Source: an uncultured Candidatus Melainabacteria bacterium
GTDB taxonomy: Bacteria > Cyanobacteriota > Vampirovibrionia > Gastranaerophilales > Gastranaerophilaceae
Direction: 5' to 3'
DNA: 64,000 nucleotides
Assembly: GCA_934692485.1 (NCBI GenBank)
Contig: CAKUTX010000006.1
Span: 1-64,000 of the forward strand
Part shown: positions 41,741 through 51,082 of the stretch, piece after piece
Layout: each line of letters starts with the position of its first letter
Numbering within the stretch: position 1 is the stretch's first letter
The notes under the pieces: model-generated
The model's input: the letters and a program-made list of their open reading frames with translations, nothing else
Database searches by the model: none
Told to the model about the DNA's origin: nothing
Program-made: the position numbers and the translations under genes

Positions 41741-43269
41741 ATATTTAATTCCTCTTTTGCGGGTACGTACTGCGGATTTAGCAAGAGTGATTTTTTGAAA
41801 TACTTTGTCGCATCTTGTTTCATACCCTGATTTTTCGCAATCAACCCTAAATAATAATAATATCTAAAATCATTTTCGTCAATATAGTGGGCAACACCAA
41901 GATATTTTTTTGCTTCAAAAAAGTTTCCGCGTTCAAGCTCAACTCGGCCTAAATCAAGCCAAGCATCCTTATAATTCATATTTATTGCAACAGATTTTTT
42001 CAAATACGCAAATTCTTTTGATTTGTCTTTCAGTGCAATTTTGTAATACGCAACCCAGCTGTCAGTGTATGTTTTTAATATTTTTTCATAAATTTCTACA
42101 GCTTTTTTCTCTTTACCAAGTTGTTCGTAGGTTTGGGCAACCTTTACAGAGCAAATTGAAGATATTTTATCATTTGCCTCTGCATTTTTATAGTATTTAA
42201 GAGCGGATTTATAATCTCCTGTTCTAAATTTCAAATCTCCCAAAACTAAAAGCGCAATCGAGTTATTGCTATCAATTTTGTTCGCCTTCAAAGCTGTATC
42301 TTGTGCTTTTTCGTAATCCTGAGTATCAAAATACACTCTCGACAAAATTGCATATACATCTTTATTATGTTTCTTTTTAGTTGTCAATGCGCTTTGCAAA
42401 GAACGTATCGCCTTTGCATTTTCGTTTTCAAAGTAATAATAATACCCCAAATGATACATTTTATCAGAATAATTTTTATTTGATTTGTACAAAACATATT
42501 GTTCTAAAGAATTTACTTTTCTTGAAAAATCTGCAGTATACAAATTTTGCGATTTTATAAAATCAACTATTTTCAAAGCATTTTGCGGTTTTTTGCCTTG
42601 AGATAAAATTTCTGCCTTTAATTTTTTATAATTCAAATTTTGCGAATTCATTTTTATTGCAACATCTATGTAAGTTCCAGCCTCGACAAAATCATTTGAT
42701 TTTAAATACCCTAAAGCAACCAAATAATTTGCATAATCCGATTCACCAAGCAATGCAGTATCTTTTACCAGTTCATAAGTCGCTTCTCGGCTTTGGTCAT
42801 TGTAAACAATGTTTGAAAAAACTTCCCCAAGATAAATTTCATCATCAGGTTTCAATTTTTTAGACGGGGAATAATACAGTTTTATGTCCGCAATTAATGC
42901 ATCTGACAATGCTTTATCCTCAATTTTAGAAACAGCTAAATCAGAAAGATTAAAAAAGCCAATATCAGCCATGTTTTCAGCCATTTTCATATATGCATAA
43001 TCATTTTCATCCATTGTTTCTATTAAATTTTTGAAGTCACGATAAGAAGATTTGACATTACTCTGCATAAACCTGTCAAATGCGATTACATACTGATTAT
43101 GCAAACTGTTATGAGTTAATGTCGCTTTTTTCACTGGAATAGCAATTGTATTTACAGGCAAAGGCTGCGGCAACACCGGATTTGCAGGTAAAATATTATC
43201 AAAACCTTCCGCAAAAGCAGGACTTGATAACAATATTGATATTAACAGTATATGAAAAAGTTTACTCAA
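41737..43269 (-). CDS. Exported TPR protein
   Basis: A 510-residue protein with a signal peptide (LFHILLISILLSSPAFA-E) and about ten tetratricopeptide repeats from residue 50 to the C-terminus, for example YLVALGYLKSNDFVEAGTYI and LLVLGDLKFRTGDYKSALKYY. TPRs mediate protein-protein contacts; a periplasmic assembly or sensing role is likely. Lies between the HD-GYP gene (19 bases upstream) and the response regulators, in one apparent operon. Confidence 0.85.
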   Translation of the reverse strand: MSKLFHILLISILLSSPAFAEGFDNILPANPVLPQPLPVNTIAIPVKKATLTHNSLHNQYVIAFDRFMQSNVKSSYRDFKNLIETMDENDYAYMKMAENMADIGFFNLSDLAVSKIEDKALSDALIADIKLYYSPSKKLKPDDEIYLGEVFSNIVYNDQSREATYELVKDTALLGESDYANYLVALGYLKSNDFVEAGTYIDVAIKMNSQNLNYKKLKAEILSQGKKPQNALKIVDFIKSQNLYTADFSRKVNSLEQYVLYKSNKNYSDKMYHLGYYYYFENENAKAIRSLQSALTTKKKHNKDVYAILSRVYFDTQDYEKAQDTALKANKIDSNNSIALLVLGDLKFRTGDYKSALKYYKNAEANDKISSICSVKVAQTYEQLGKEKKAVEIYEKILKTYTDSWVAYYKIALKDKSKEFAYLKKSVAINMNYKDAWLDLGRVELERGNFFEAKKYLGVAHYIDENDFRYYYYLGLIAKNQGMKQDATKYFKKSLLLNPQYVPAKEELNI

Positions 43270-43288
43270 CTACTACAAACCTCACTCT

Positions 43289-44977
43289 TTATTCTATATT
43301 CCCAGAATAATAAAAATTGAAAAGTTCCGCAATATTTTTTAGAGAAGAATTTTCATCTCGTAAAATATTATATATATCTAACAAATTGTAATGGCTCAAA
43401 GTTTCCTTATCCTCATCTTTAAAACTGTGATGATTTTCTGTCAAAAAAACATTTATAATCTTATCAACAGAAATCTTCAAAAATACGTCAACAAGTTTTC
43501 CATCAAAATGTTTATCTTTACCTGAAATCAATATATCTATTACGTTTTGGATAGGCATTTTATCACGATAGTGACGTTTTGACGTAATTGCATCAAACAC
43601 ATCAGCTACAGCCAAAATTCTACCACCATACGGAATATCTTCTCCACTCAAATGTCTGTAATACCCTGAACCGTCATATTTTTCATGATGAGAACAAGCT
43701 ATCTCTGTTATTTGTTTAAAATCTTCAGATGTATGGATTTTTTCCAAAATATCATGTGTTATCTTAACATGCTCTTGAATATGTTTATACTCCTCATCTG
43801 TCAATTTACCTTCTTTTTGAAGCACAGAATCCCGAATTCCGATTTTACCAATATCATGTAATATTGCAGCTTTTTCAACAATTTCTTTAAATTTTTTGTC
43901 ACAACCCAAAGCATCAACAATTAGCATTGAATAAAGTTTTACTCTGCTTGAATGACCTGCAGTAATCTTATCTCGAGCATCTATTGAAGTTGCAAGTGTA
44001 TCAATAAAACTTTCAAACAAAATCTTTTGTTCTTTGTAAAGTTCTTTTTGCTGTTCAAACAATTGGGCATTTTCCAATGCTATAGAAGCACTTCCACCAA
44101 TCGCTACAAGCAAATCTTCATCACCCTTCGTAAACACTCCGCCAAGTTTATTCAAAACCTGAAAAGCTCCAATAATTTCTTGATTATTATTTTTTATCGG
44201 CATACAAAGAATAGTCTTTGTTCTGTATCCTGTTTCTTTATCAATATCCGGATTGAACCTCGGGTCGTTATATGCATCCGGAATATTCAATGGTTCACCT
44301 GTTTTTACAACATATCCAGCTAAACCTTTATCTGCAGGAAATCTGATTTCTTGACTACCTAGCCCAAGTGCAACTTTACTCCATAGTTCATTTTTCTCTT
44401 TGTCAAACATAAAAACAGTACATCTGTCTGCCTGAATTGCAATCTTTGTTTCTTCCGCAATAACTTTTAGCAACACATCAATATCAGTTACCGCTGTAAT
44501 TGAACGACCTATTTTTACAAGAGATACTAAAGGGTCACTTTTTATAGGAGCTGAAAAATCTAAACCGCTGCGAACTTGTTTTAATCTTGTCAGAACATAT
44601 CCAACAATAGAAAACTCATCACTTGTATTTATAGCAATATTTTTTGCATTTTCAAAATACATTAATGCGGCTTTCTTATCACCTTCGCCAAACTCTACCG
44701 TTCCTTTTGCGTAGTCATTCACCACATAAGCCGAATTACTTTTTGAATATTCTGCCATATAATGAGCATCATTAAGAATATCCAAAACTTTTGTGTAATT
44801 ATTTTTGTCCTTCAAATAAAGTGTCATTCCCAAAAGACTCATGCTTACAGACAAAAGAGTGGGATTTTCTTTAAATGCGTTTCTTGCATCTGAAAAAATC
44901 TTTAATGCTTCATCATAACTAGCGTCCTCTAGCAATCTTAAACCATCTTTTATTATTTTAGTATCACACTCTTGCAT
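43289..44977 (-). CDS. GAF / HD-GYP phosphodiesterase-like protein
   Basis: HD-GYP domains degrade cyclic di-GMP. The 562-residue cytoplasmic protein has helical TPR-like repeats (1-130), a GAF domain (about 160-305: RCTVFMFDKEKNELWSKVA, GLAGYVVKTGEPLNIPDAY) and HD-GYP (about 340-530). The HD is AAILHDIGKIGI, but the GYP position reads HHEKYDGSGYYRHL, that is GYY rather than GYP. ILAVADVFDAITSKRHYR is intact. Metal ligands look preserved, so activity is plausible but unproven. First gene of the signalling operon. The divergent start of the 45067 gene shares a palindromic promoter. Confidence 0.9.
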   Translation of the reverse strand: MQECDTKIIKDGLRLLEDASYDEALKIFSDARNAFKENPTLLSVSMSLLGMTLYLKDKNNYTKVLDILNDAHYMAEYSKSNSAYVVNDYAKGTVEFGEGDKKAALMYFENAKNIAINTSDEFSIVGYVLTRLKQVRSGLDFSAPIKSDPLVSLVKIGRSITAVTDIDVLLKVIAEETKIAIQADRCTVFMFDKEKNELWSKVALGLGSQEIRFPADKGLAGYVVKTGEPLNIPDAYNDPRFNPDIDKETGYRTKTILCMPIKNNNQEIIGAFQVLNKLGGVFTKGDEDLLVAIGGSASIALENAQLFEQQKELYKEQKILFESFIDTLATSIDARDKITAGHSSRVKLYSMLIVDALGCDKKFKEIVEKAAILHDIGKIGIRDSVLQKEGKLTDEEYKHIQEHVKITHDILEKIHTSEDFKQITEIACSHHEKYDGSGYYRHLSGEDIPYGGRILAVADVFDAITSKRHYRDKMPIQNVIDILISGKDKHFDGKLVDVFLKISVDKIINVFLTENHHSFKDEDKETLSHYNLLDIYNILRDENSSLKNIAELFNFYYSGNIE

Positions 44978-45018
44978 TTTTCTTAACCCTTAAAACTGTT
45001 TTACAACTTTATGTTTTT

Positions 45019-45028
45019 ATTGTACAAT
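45019..45028. promoter_or_regulatory. Palindromic bidirectional -10, ATTGTACAAT
   Basis: A perfect palindrome in the gap between divergent genes at 44977 and 45067. Read in either direction it gives TGTACAAT, an extended -10-like element, so it may fire both ways or be an operator. Confidence 0.4.
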
Positions 45029-45066
45029 ATTTCTTAGAATATTACAAATTTTTTATAGGTGGTTTA

Positions 45067-45753
45067 ATGAAAAAGATTTCGATACTAATTCCTGTGTACA
45101 ATGAAGTCAATACTTTAGATAAAATTATCGAAAAAGTAGAACAAGCAAAATTTTGTGACTTAGAAAAAGAAATTATAATTATTGATGACTATTCTACCGA
45201 CGGAACACGAGATTTATACTCAAAATATCCGTACAAAGTTTTGTATCACGAATTTAATCAGGGCAAAGGCGCTGCATTAAGAACAGGGTTTAATGAAGCA
45301 ACTGGAGATATTATCATAATACAAGATGCGGATTTGGAATATGATCCGATTGATTATGAGCCACTTATCCAACTTATAATAAATGGTAGAGCTGATGTTT
45401 GTTATGGTTCAAGACTTACAGGCGGAAAACCGTCGAGGTCATTTATGTTCCATCACCTTTTAGGAAACAAGTTTTTATCATTACTCACAAACATATTGTA
45501 CGGCTCGACTTTGACGGACATGGAAACTTGCTACAAAGCTTTTAAAGCTGATTTTATTAAAGGAATTGAAATTAAATCAAACAGATTTGATTTTGAACCA
45601 GAAATCACTGCAAAAGTCTTAAAACGTGGAGCAAGACTATATGAGCTACCGATTTCTTATTATGGAAGAGAATTTGCAGAAGGCAAAAAAATCACTTGGA
45701 AAGATGGTATCCACGCAATAATTGCACTTATAAAATATAGATTTACAGATTAA
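45067..45753 (+). CDS. Family 2 glycosyltransferase (DPM1/polyprenyl-phosphate type)
   Basis: The 228-residue protein has the GT-A motifs ISILIPVYNEV (4-14), EIIIIDDYSTDGT, GKGAALRTGF, IQDADLEYDP (metal-binding DxD-type) and ETCYKAFK. It lacks C-terminal membrane helices, like soluble dolichyl-phosphate-mannose synthase-type enzymes. It probably moves a sugar from a nucleotide donor to polyprenyl phosphate; GDP-mannose from manC is a possible donor. AGGTGG precedes the ATG. Confidence 0.9.
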   Translation: MKKISILIPVYNEVNTLDKIIEKVEQAKFCDLEKEIIIIDDYSTDGTRDLYSKYPYKVLYHEFNQGKGAALRTGFNEATGDIIIIQDADLEYDPIDYEPLIQLIINGRADVCYGSRLTGGKPSRSFMFHHLLGNKFLSLLTNILYGSTLTDMETCYKAFKADFIKGIEIKSNRFDFEPEITAKVLKRGARLYELPISYYGREFAEGKKITWKDGIHAIIALIKYRFTD

Positions 45754-45770
45754 GATAGGAGTAAAAAAAA

Positions 45771-46607
45771 ATGAAAAAGATTTTATTTTCACTATTTTTG
45801 GCAGCATCACTCGTAACTCCAACATTTGCTGCAACTTGGAGTGCTGTAGACAGAGTTCCTACAGTTGGGAAACAAGTTTTGACTAAAAACAACTTGCCAA
45901 CAACTACAAAATTCGTAGTAACAGAAACAGAAGTCGCAAACAGTACTTCTAACTCAAACAACGAACTTTACATTCCAAAAACAGACTTGGGTTATGCAGG
46001 CAACGATAACGAAGTTGCTGCTGTAATTGCACAACAAATCGGTGTAATTATTAATGCAAACGCTTCTAAAAAGAAATTTGTTTCTAACGTAACATCTGCT
46101 CTTGCTGGCAATTTTACGGACACAAGTTTAGAAAAATCTGCATTAATTGCGAACGAATTAACACTAAATAGCATGTCTGAAAAAGACAAAATGAACGCAG
46201 ACATTACAGGTGTAGATTTAATGATTCAAGCTGGCTACAACCCACTTGCAATGATTGTTGTTTTAGGTAAACAACCAGGAACTACCCTTGATATTTTGAA
46301 AAGTCAACCAAATAATTTTAGACGTACAATGTATATTTACGATTATTTATCTTATAACTATCCGTCTAAAGTTAAATCAGGCTACAACTGCAAAGAATAT
46401 AAAAACTTTTTAGCATATATTCAACCAACAGTAAATGAAAGAAATTCTAACAAAGCAAAACTAGCTAAATTCCAAAAAGAACAAGCTAAACTTAAAAAAG
46501 AAAGAGCTAAACAAATCGCAAAATACAAAGCTACAGGAGGCTTAAACGGATGGGATGCTTCTTATACAATTCTTAAAAATTTAGCAGATAGCGCTGAAAC
46601 AAAATAA
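45771..46607 (+). CDS. Exported M48-like protein lacking catalytic residues
   Basis: A 278-residue protein with a signal peptide (cleavage near TFA-AT). Residues about 78-92 (NEVAAVIAQQIGVIIN) align with the M48 peptidase core (NELAxVIxHExGHxI), but the HExxH is replaced by QQIGV; the third-ligand region reads NADITGVDLMIQAGYNP where M48 has E-A-D. All zinc ligands are thus lost. A Lys-rich coiled coil (about 222-250) follows. It may be a scaffold or substrate-binding pseudoenzyme. AGGAG precedes the ATG, and the gene follows the glycosyltransferase by 17 bases. Confidence 0.75.
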   Translation: MKKILFSLFLAASLVTPTFAATWSAVDRVPTVGKQVLTKNNLPTTTKFVVTETEVANSTSNSNNELYIPKTDLGYAGNDNEVAAVIAQQIGVIINANASKKKFVSNVTSALAGNFTDTSLEKSALIANELTLNSMSEKDKMNADITGVDLMIQAGYNPLAMIVVLGKQPGTTLDILKSQPNNFRRTMYIYDYLSYNYPSKVKSGYNCKEYKNFLAYIQPTVNERNSNKAKLAKFQKEQAKLKKERAKQIAKYKATGGLNGWDASYTILKNLADSAETK

Positions 46608-46631
46608 TCAAACAAATTAGTTACAAAAAAT

Positions 46632-46660
46632 AAAAAACCTCCTTTAAAAGGAGGTTTTTT
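46632..46660 (+). terminator. Rho-independent terminator after the M48-like gene
   Basis: AAAAAACCTCC pairs perfectly with GGAGGTTTTTT. Confidence 0.85.
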
Positions 46661-46701
46661 ATTGCATTAAATTCGTTAATATTATAATTGGAGATAGATA
46701 A

Positions 46702-47217
46702 ATGAGTGATACAGAAGAAATTATAAAATGTCCGGCTTGCGGAAACGAGATGACTAAGATTTTTATACAGGGAAAATGTATAAATATTGACATTTGCGAC
46801 AAAGGTTGCGGCGGAATATTTTTTGACAACACGGAAATTCAAGAATTTAGCGGAGAAAACGACGATATTTCAGAAATTATGCAAGTAATTTCTAATAAAA
46901 ACTTCATGCCTGCAGATGAAAATAAAACACGAATTTGTCCATCTTGCAAAACCCCAATGGTAAAAACAAATGTCTTTGGAGTCCAAATCGACACTTGTTA
47001 CAAATGTGGTGGGATTTTTCTGGATAATGGAGAATTTCAACGAGTTCGTACCAGCTTTAAAAAACGGAAAAAAGTACAACCTGTAGTGCTCGACCCAAAT
47101 AATGACTTCACTATTCAAGATTTTTATAAAGATGCGCAAAACGAAGAACGCAGACAAAGACAAAATCTTAGATGTGGAGCCAAAATGTTAGGCTTAATTT
47201 TCAGATTATTTATATAA
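46702..47217 (+). CDS. Protein with two TFIIB-type zinc ribbons
   Basis: The 171-residue cytoplasmic protein has two copies of the zf-TFIIB-like ribbon: CPACGNEM...CDKGCGGIFFDNTEI (about 8-45) and CPSCKTPM...CYKCGGIFLDNGEF (about 80-115), each with the GGIFxDNxE motif. The C-terminus is basic and Arg-rich. Proteins of this type are widespread and mostly uncharacterised. GGAG precedes the ATG. Confidence 0.85.
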   Translation: MSDTEEIIKCPACGNEMTKIFIQGKCINIDICDKGCGGIFFDNTEIQEFSGENDDISEIMQVISNKNFMPADENKTRICPSCKTPMVKTNVFGVQIDTCYKCGGIFLDNGEFQRVRTSFKKRKKVQPVVLDPNNDFTIQDFYKDAQNEERRQRQNLRCGAKMLGLIFRLFI

Positions 47218-47222
47218 AACAC

Positions 47223-48596
47223 TTAACTCAGCAAAGATTTTAAACTATCAAGTTTTTCGACGCTGTCACTTTCAATATAAATTCTCAATAATGGTTCTGT
47301 TCCGCTCGGTCTGACAAGAACCCAACTTGCATTGTCATCAAAATACAGCTTTACGCCATCTTTTGTATCAATATTATTTACTTTAAATTCGCCAATATTT
47401 GTTTTTTGTTTAAATTCTTCCAAAATCGGCTTAATTTCTTCGATATTTTCAAGATGTTTGTCAATTCTATCATTATAAAATTTACATCCGACAAAGTCAT
47501 ACAAATCTTTTTGAAGCTCAACGAGCGACTTATTTTCGTATGCCATAGCTTCTAAAACTAGCAAATTTGCGAGTATTCCATCTTTTTCAGGAATATGCCC
47601 CTGAATACTCAAACCTCCTGATTCTTCGCCACCGATAACAGGATTGTATTTTCTCATTGCTTCTCCAACATGTTTAAACCCAACAGCAGTTTCTATCACC
47701 TCTACTCCGAGTTTTTCGGCAACTTTATTTAACAACAAACTTGCACCAACAGTTTTAACAAGCGCACCTTCATAACCTTTATTCTTCCTCAAGTGCATTA
47801 AAAGTATAGAAATAATCTCATTTGGTGAAACATATTCACCTTTCTCGTTAATTACCCCAAATCTGTCACTATCACCGTCATTAGCAAATCCTACAGAGTT
47901 TTTTGTTTCTATTACTTTTTTAATCAAATCTTGCAAATATTTAGGCTTTGGCTCTGGCATACCACCGCCAAAATTTGTATCATGATACATATGCAAACTG
48001 TCAAACTTTATCCCATGAATTTCTAACAATTTGTCAAAATAGCCAATACTAGCTGCATATAAGCCATCAAAAATTATATTTTTGTCAAAGCTTTTAATCT
48101 TTTTAAAATCAATTAATTTTTCAATATGTGCAAAATAATCAGGGGCGAAGTTATATTTACGAACATTTCCAGCTCCCTGAGTTTTAAATTGGGTATGTAA
48201 ATTATACATCAATTCATCTGTAATTTCAGAGGTTGCAGGTCCAGCATAATCAGGAATAAACTTTATTCCCAAATACTCAGGCGGATTATGAGAAGCGGTA
48301 AACATAACGGCGCAAGCGTTCAAATGTTTTGCATTATAAGCCAAAACTGGAGTTGGAATAACCTTATTTGACAATAAAACATTAAATCCGTAACCAGCCA
48401 ATTGCTCTGCAGTTTGTTCCGCATATTCTAATGCCATATTTCTTGGGTCATAACCAACAATTATTTCTTTATCAATCCCAAAATTATCGAAAACATACTT
48501 TCCTATAGCTTTTATTACGGTTTGAACATTTTCAGGATTAAAATCTTTTCCTACTACAGCTCTCCAGCCATCTGTACCAAATTTAATTTTACTCAT
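47223..48596 (-). CDS. Phosphoglucomutase / phosphomannomutase family enzyme
   Basis: Interconverts hexose 1- and 6-phosphates. The 457-residue protein has MSKIKFGTDGWRAVVGKDF, the phosphoserine loop TASHNPPEYLGIKF (Ser near 100), the metal site GDSDRFGVI, the sugar-binding GGEESGGL, and the phosphate-binding RPSGTEPLLRIY. It could supply mannose 1-phosphate to ManC or glucose 1-phosphate; glucosamine specificity (GlmM) is less likely by overall pattern. Convergent with the TFIIB-ribbon gene (five bases apart). Confidence 0.93.
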   Translation of the reverse strand: MSKIKFGTDGWRAVVGKDFNPENVQTVIKAIGKYVFDNFGIDKEIIVGYDPRNMALEYAEQTAEQLAGYGFNVLLSNKVIPTPVLAYNAKHLNACAVMFTASHNPPEYLGIKFIPDYAGPATSEITDELMYNLHTQFKTQGAGNVRKYNFAPDYFAHIEKLIDFKKIKSFDKNIIFDGLYAASIGYFDKLLEIHGIKFDSLHMYHDTNFGGGMPEPKPKYLQDLIKKVIETKNSVGFANDGDSDRFGVINEKGEYVSPNEIISILLMHLRKNKGYEGALVKTVGASLLLNKVAEKLGVEVIETAVGFKHVGEAMRKYNPVIGGEESGGLSIQGHIPEKDGILANLLVLEAMAYENKSLVELQKDLYDFVGCKFYNDRIDKHLENIEEIKPILEEFKQKTNIGEFKVNNIDTKDGVKLYFDDNASWVLVRPSGTEPLLRIYIESDSVEKLDSLKSLLS

Positions 48597-48657
48597 AAGT
48601 CTTGCCTCAATATACTCTATCTGATATAATCATATAAAAAAGAAGGAGTAATCGCAA

Positions 48658-49530
48658 ATGTTAAATTTTGAAACTGTAAAAACTATTGCATATCTCGGGC
48701 CACAAGCCTCTTTCACGGAAATGGCAAAAGACAAATTTTGCAAAAAATTTAACATTAATGCATATCCGACTCCCCTACAAACAATCAGACAGGTTGTGGA
48801 ATATGTTGATGAAACCCCTAATTCACTTGGAGTTCTGGCCGTTGAAAATTCTATTGAAGGAACAGTTAGAGAATCTTTGGACAATCTTATGGTTACAAAA
48901 AATCCCAATATTAAAATTTTATCTGAATGTTACATGCCAATAAACCACTGTCTACTGGCAAGAACCACTGAATTCTCATCAATCACTGGAATTATTTCTC
49001 ATCCGCAAGCTCTCGCTCAATGCCAAAACTTCATTCACAATGAAATGCCTTTTAACGTGAATATTATTGAAGCAGCCAGTACTGCAGAAGCTGCAAGAAG
49101 TTTACAAAATTATAACCTTACCTATGGTGCAATCGGAAGCGCCAAAACAGCTGAAATATACAATCTTAACATTCTTAAAGAAAATATTAATGATGACAAA
49201 ACTAACCAAACCAGATTTATTCTCATAGGAGATTTTGAAACAGAAGAAACCAGCAATGACAAAACTTCTCTAGCTTTTTCGACAGAGAACAAACCAGGAG
49301 CTTTACTCAATGTTTTAAATATTTTTATGGAAAACCATATTAACCTTTCATACATTGCATCTCGTCCTTCAAAACACCAATTCGGGGAGTACATATTTAT
49401 TGTTAATTTTGATGGTCATATACATAATCCACAAATAATGAAAGCAATTCAACAAGTAAAAGAAAGAACAACTCACTTAAGATTTTTAGGTTCATATAAA
49501 AAACAAAATGCTATTTTACTTCAGCAGTAA
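48658..49530 (+). CDS. pheA: Prephenate dehydratase
   Basis: Converts prephenate to phenylpyruvate in phenylalanine synthesis. The 290-residue monofunctional enzyme has AYLGPQASFTEMA, VENSIEGTVRESLDNL, ISHPQALAQCQ, ASTAEAARSL, and TNQTRFILIG (substrate TRF motif), then an ACT regulatory domain (about 205-285) with SLAFSTENKPGALLNVLNIF. The usual ESRP reads ASRPSKHQFGEYIF, so Phe feedback may be retained. AGAAGGAG precedes the ATG. The 3' end overlaps acpS by 20 bases. Confidence 0.95.
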   Translation: MLNFETVKTIAYLGPQASFTEMAKDKFCKKFNINAYPTPLQTIRQVVEYVDETPNSLGVLAVENSIEGTVRESLDNLMVTKNPNIKILSECYMPINHCLLARTTEFSSITGIISHPQALAQCQNFIHNEMPFNVNIIEAASTAEAARSLQNYNLTYGAIGSAKTAEIYNLNILKENINDDKTNQTRFILIGDFETEETSNDKTSLAFSTENKPGALLNVLNIFMENHINLSYIASRPSKHQFGEYIFIVNFDGHIHNPQIMKAIQQVKERTTHLRFLGSYKKQNAILLQQ

Positions 49531-49855
49531 CAAAGGCAATCGCTTTTGTTTTGTCATGTGACAAACTAACCTGAAATAAAACTTCTTTTTCAAGATTTTT
49601 TAATATACGAATTTGAGGGCAACTGTTTTCATTATGATACACTTCTATTTCATTATAAGAAACACCGACTATATTCAGTCCGGTTAATGCTTTTACAACA
49701 GCTTCTTTTGCGCAAAATCTTGCAGCTAAATGACTTTCAGGCTTGGAGAATTTAAAACAATACTCCAGCTCAACAGGAGTAAATACCCTTTTCAAAAAGT
49801 CATCTGACTTTCCACAAAACCTATTAATATCTTCTATGTCAACACCTATAGCCAT
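49511..49855 (-). CDS. acpS: Holo-[acyl-carrier-protein] synthase
   Basis: Transfers 4'-phosphopantetheine from CoA to acyl carrier protein. The 114-residue protein has MAIGVDIEDINRF (metal ligand Asp6) and LAARFCAKEAVVKAL (second ligand Glu), then SLSHDKTKAIAFV. Length is typical of AcpS. There is no Shine-Dalgarno site; TGTTAAAAT ends six bases before the ATG. Confidence 0.94.
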   Translation of the reverse strand: MAIGVDIEDINRFCGKSDDFLKRVFTPVELEYCFKFSKPESHLAARFCAKEAVVKALTGLNIVGVSYNEIEVYHNENSCPQIRILKNLEKEVLFQVSLSHDKTKAIAFVTAEVK

Positions 49856-49861
49856 GCCTGA

Positions 49862-49870
49862 ATTTTAACA
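49862..49870 (-). promoter_or_regulatory. Leaderless extended -10 of acpS
   Basis: Minus-strand TGT then TAAAAT, six bases (TCAGGC) before the ATG at 49855. Confidence 0.5.
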
Positions 49871-49875
49871 CAAGA

Positions 49876-49905
49876 TTGACGAATTTGGCAAATATATGGT
49901 ATAAT
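49876..49905 (+). promoter_or_regulatory. Strong promoter of the tail-fibre-like pair
   Basis: TTGACG (49876-49881), 18-base spacer, TATAAT (49900-49905) with TG one base upstream. It is among the best sigma-70 matches in the window. Confidence 0.65.
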
Positions 49906-49912
49906 GTACCAT
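49896..49912. promoter_or_regulatory. Inverted repeat over the -10, possible operator
   Basis: ATGGTA-TAATG-TACCAT spans the -10 hexamer, so a bound repressor would block the promoter. Confidence 0.4.
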
Positions 49913-49955
49913 CAACGCAAAACATAATTCATTAAATTGGTCAGAAGGGAAGTAT

Positions 49956-50636
49956 ATGACTAATTCAATGATACCTTATACGTTTACTCCGGGAACTAAA
50001 GCAAAAGCCAACGAAGTCAACGCGAACTTTGTATCTCTCGCAAATTACATTGAACAAAATAAAAATTCCGCAACAAATGATGTCAAAGCTATAGAAACAA
50101 CATTACAAACTAAAGCAGACAAATCAGAACTTGTAAACGATTACGTTGTATCCGAAGCCGATACTGATTTAAACGATTACAAAACTCAGGGCCGATATAT
50201 TTTTTCAACACTTTACAAGCCTACAAATATTCCAAAAGCGGACGAAGGAATGCTTATTGTAGTCGGAGATGAAAATTCTATAATTAAACAAATCTGGATT
50301 TGTAAAGGTGAAAACCCCGAAATTTTTACAAGAAATTCTGAAAATTCAACTTGGAGTGAGTGGGTATCGACTACAGGAATTTTATCAAGAACAAACCCAG
50401 GATATTTTAAACTTCCTAATGGTTTAATTTTTCAATGGGGATTTACAAGTTCTTCCGGAAACGTAACATATCCTATTGCATATTCTACATTTGCGTGCCC
50501 TGTTTGCACAAAAAACGGGATAGATACCAGTACAACAAGGAGTGATACAGGTTTGGCATCTTGGAGTTTAACTGGATTTTCTATGCGCACCTGTGGCTCT
50601 TTTTGGAGTTTGAATTGGTATTCACTGGGATATTAA
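49956..50636 (+). CDS. Phage tail-fibre-like protein
   Basis: A 226-residue protein. The N-terminus (MIPYTFTPGTKAKANEVNANFVSLANYIE) is the pattern of phage tail or base-plate attachment proteins, followed by a short coiled coil. Residues about 60-150 (DTDLNDYKTQGRYIF...WSEW) and the C-terminus (LPNGLIFQWGFTSSSGNVTYPIAYST) match the gp53-like tip of tail fibres. It is followed by a tail-assembly-like gene. No other phage genes are near, so this is a two-gene remnant or a domesticated cargo. AGAAGGGAAG precedes the ATG. Confidence 0.8.
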   Translation: MTNSMIPYTFTPGTKAKANEVNANFVSLANYIEQNKNSATNDVKAIETTLQTKADKSELVNDYVVSEADTDLNDYKTQGRYIFSTLYKPTNIPKADEGMLIVVGDENSIIKQIWICKGENPEIFTRNSENSTWSEWVSTTGILSRTNPGYFKLPNGLIFQWGFTSSSGNVTYPIAYSTFACPVCTKNGIDTSTTRSDTGLASWSLTGFSMRTCGSFWSLNWYSLGY

Positions 50637-50660
50637 CAAAAAATATTAGGAGGAAATTAA

Positions 50661-51071
50661 ATGAAATATTTTGGCACAAAAAATAACAAAGATTATGGTT
50701 TTTATGAAACAAATTTTGAAAACGCAATTCCTATAACAGACGAGTACTGGATAGAATTATTAAACGAACAAACTCTAGGAAAAAGAATAATCCCATATAA
50801 CGAAAATGTAATAGCTGTAGACGAAAACAATTATGAATTCATAAACGGCACTTGGAAAAAATTGACAGAAAAAGAGGCTCAAGCGCAACAGTTAAAAATT
50901 CAAAATGCAATTAAAGTAAAAGAACTTCAAGTCCAAATGGCAGAACTTGACATCAAACGAATAAGAGCACTGGCAGAACCTTCACTCAAAGACGAAGAAA
51001 CAACTTGGCTTGAATTCTATACCAACAAAATTTCAGAATTACGAAAAGAATTAGACAAAATCAGTGATTAA
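50661..51071 (+). CDS. Phage tail-fibre assembly-like protein
   Basis: The 136-residue product has an N-terminal domain (KYFGTKNNKDYGFY...ITDEYWIELL) and a C-terminal helix (IKRIRALAEPSLKDEETTWLEFYTNKI) typical of tail-fibre assembly chaperones. It follows the fibre-like gene by 24 bases with AGGAGG. It probably serves as its chaperone or cap; the pair is likely expressed from the strong promoter at 49876. Confidence 0.75.
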   Translation: MKYFGTKNNKDYGFYETNFENAIPITDEYWIELLNEQTLGKRIIPYNENVIAVDENNYEFINGTWKKLTEKEAQAQQLKIQNAIKVKELQVQMAELDIKRIRALAEPSLKDEETTWLEFYTNKISELRKELDKISD

Positions 51072-51082
51072 TTGCAAAAACT

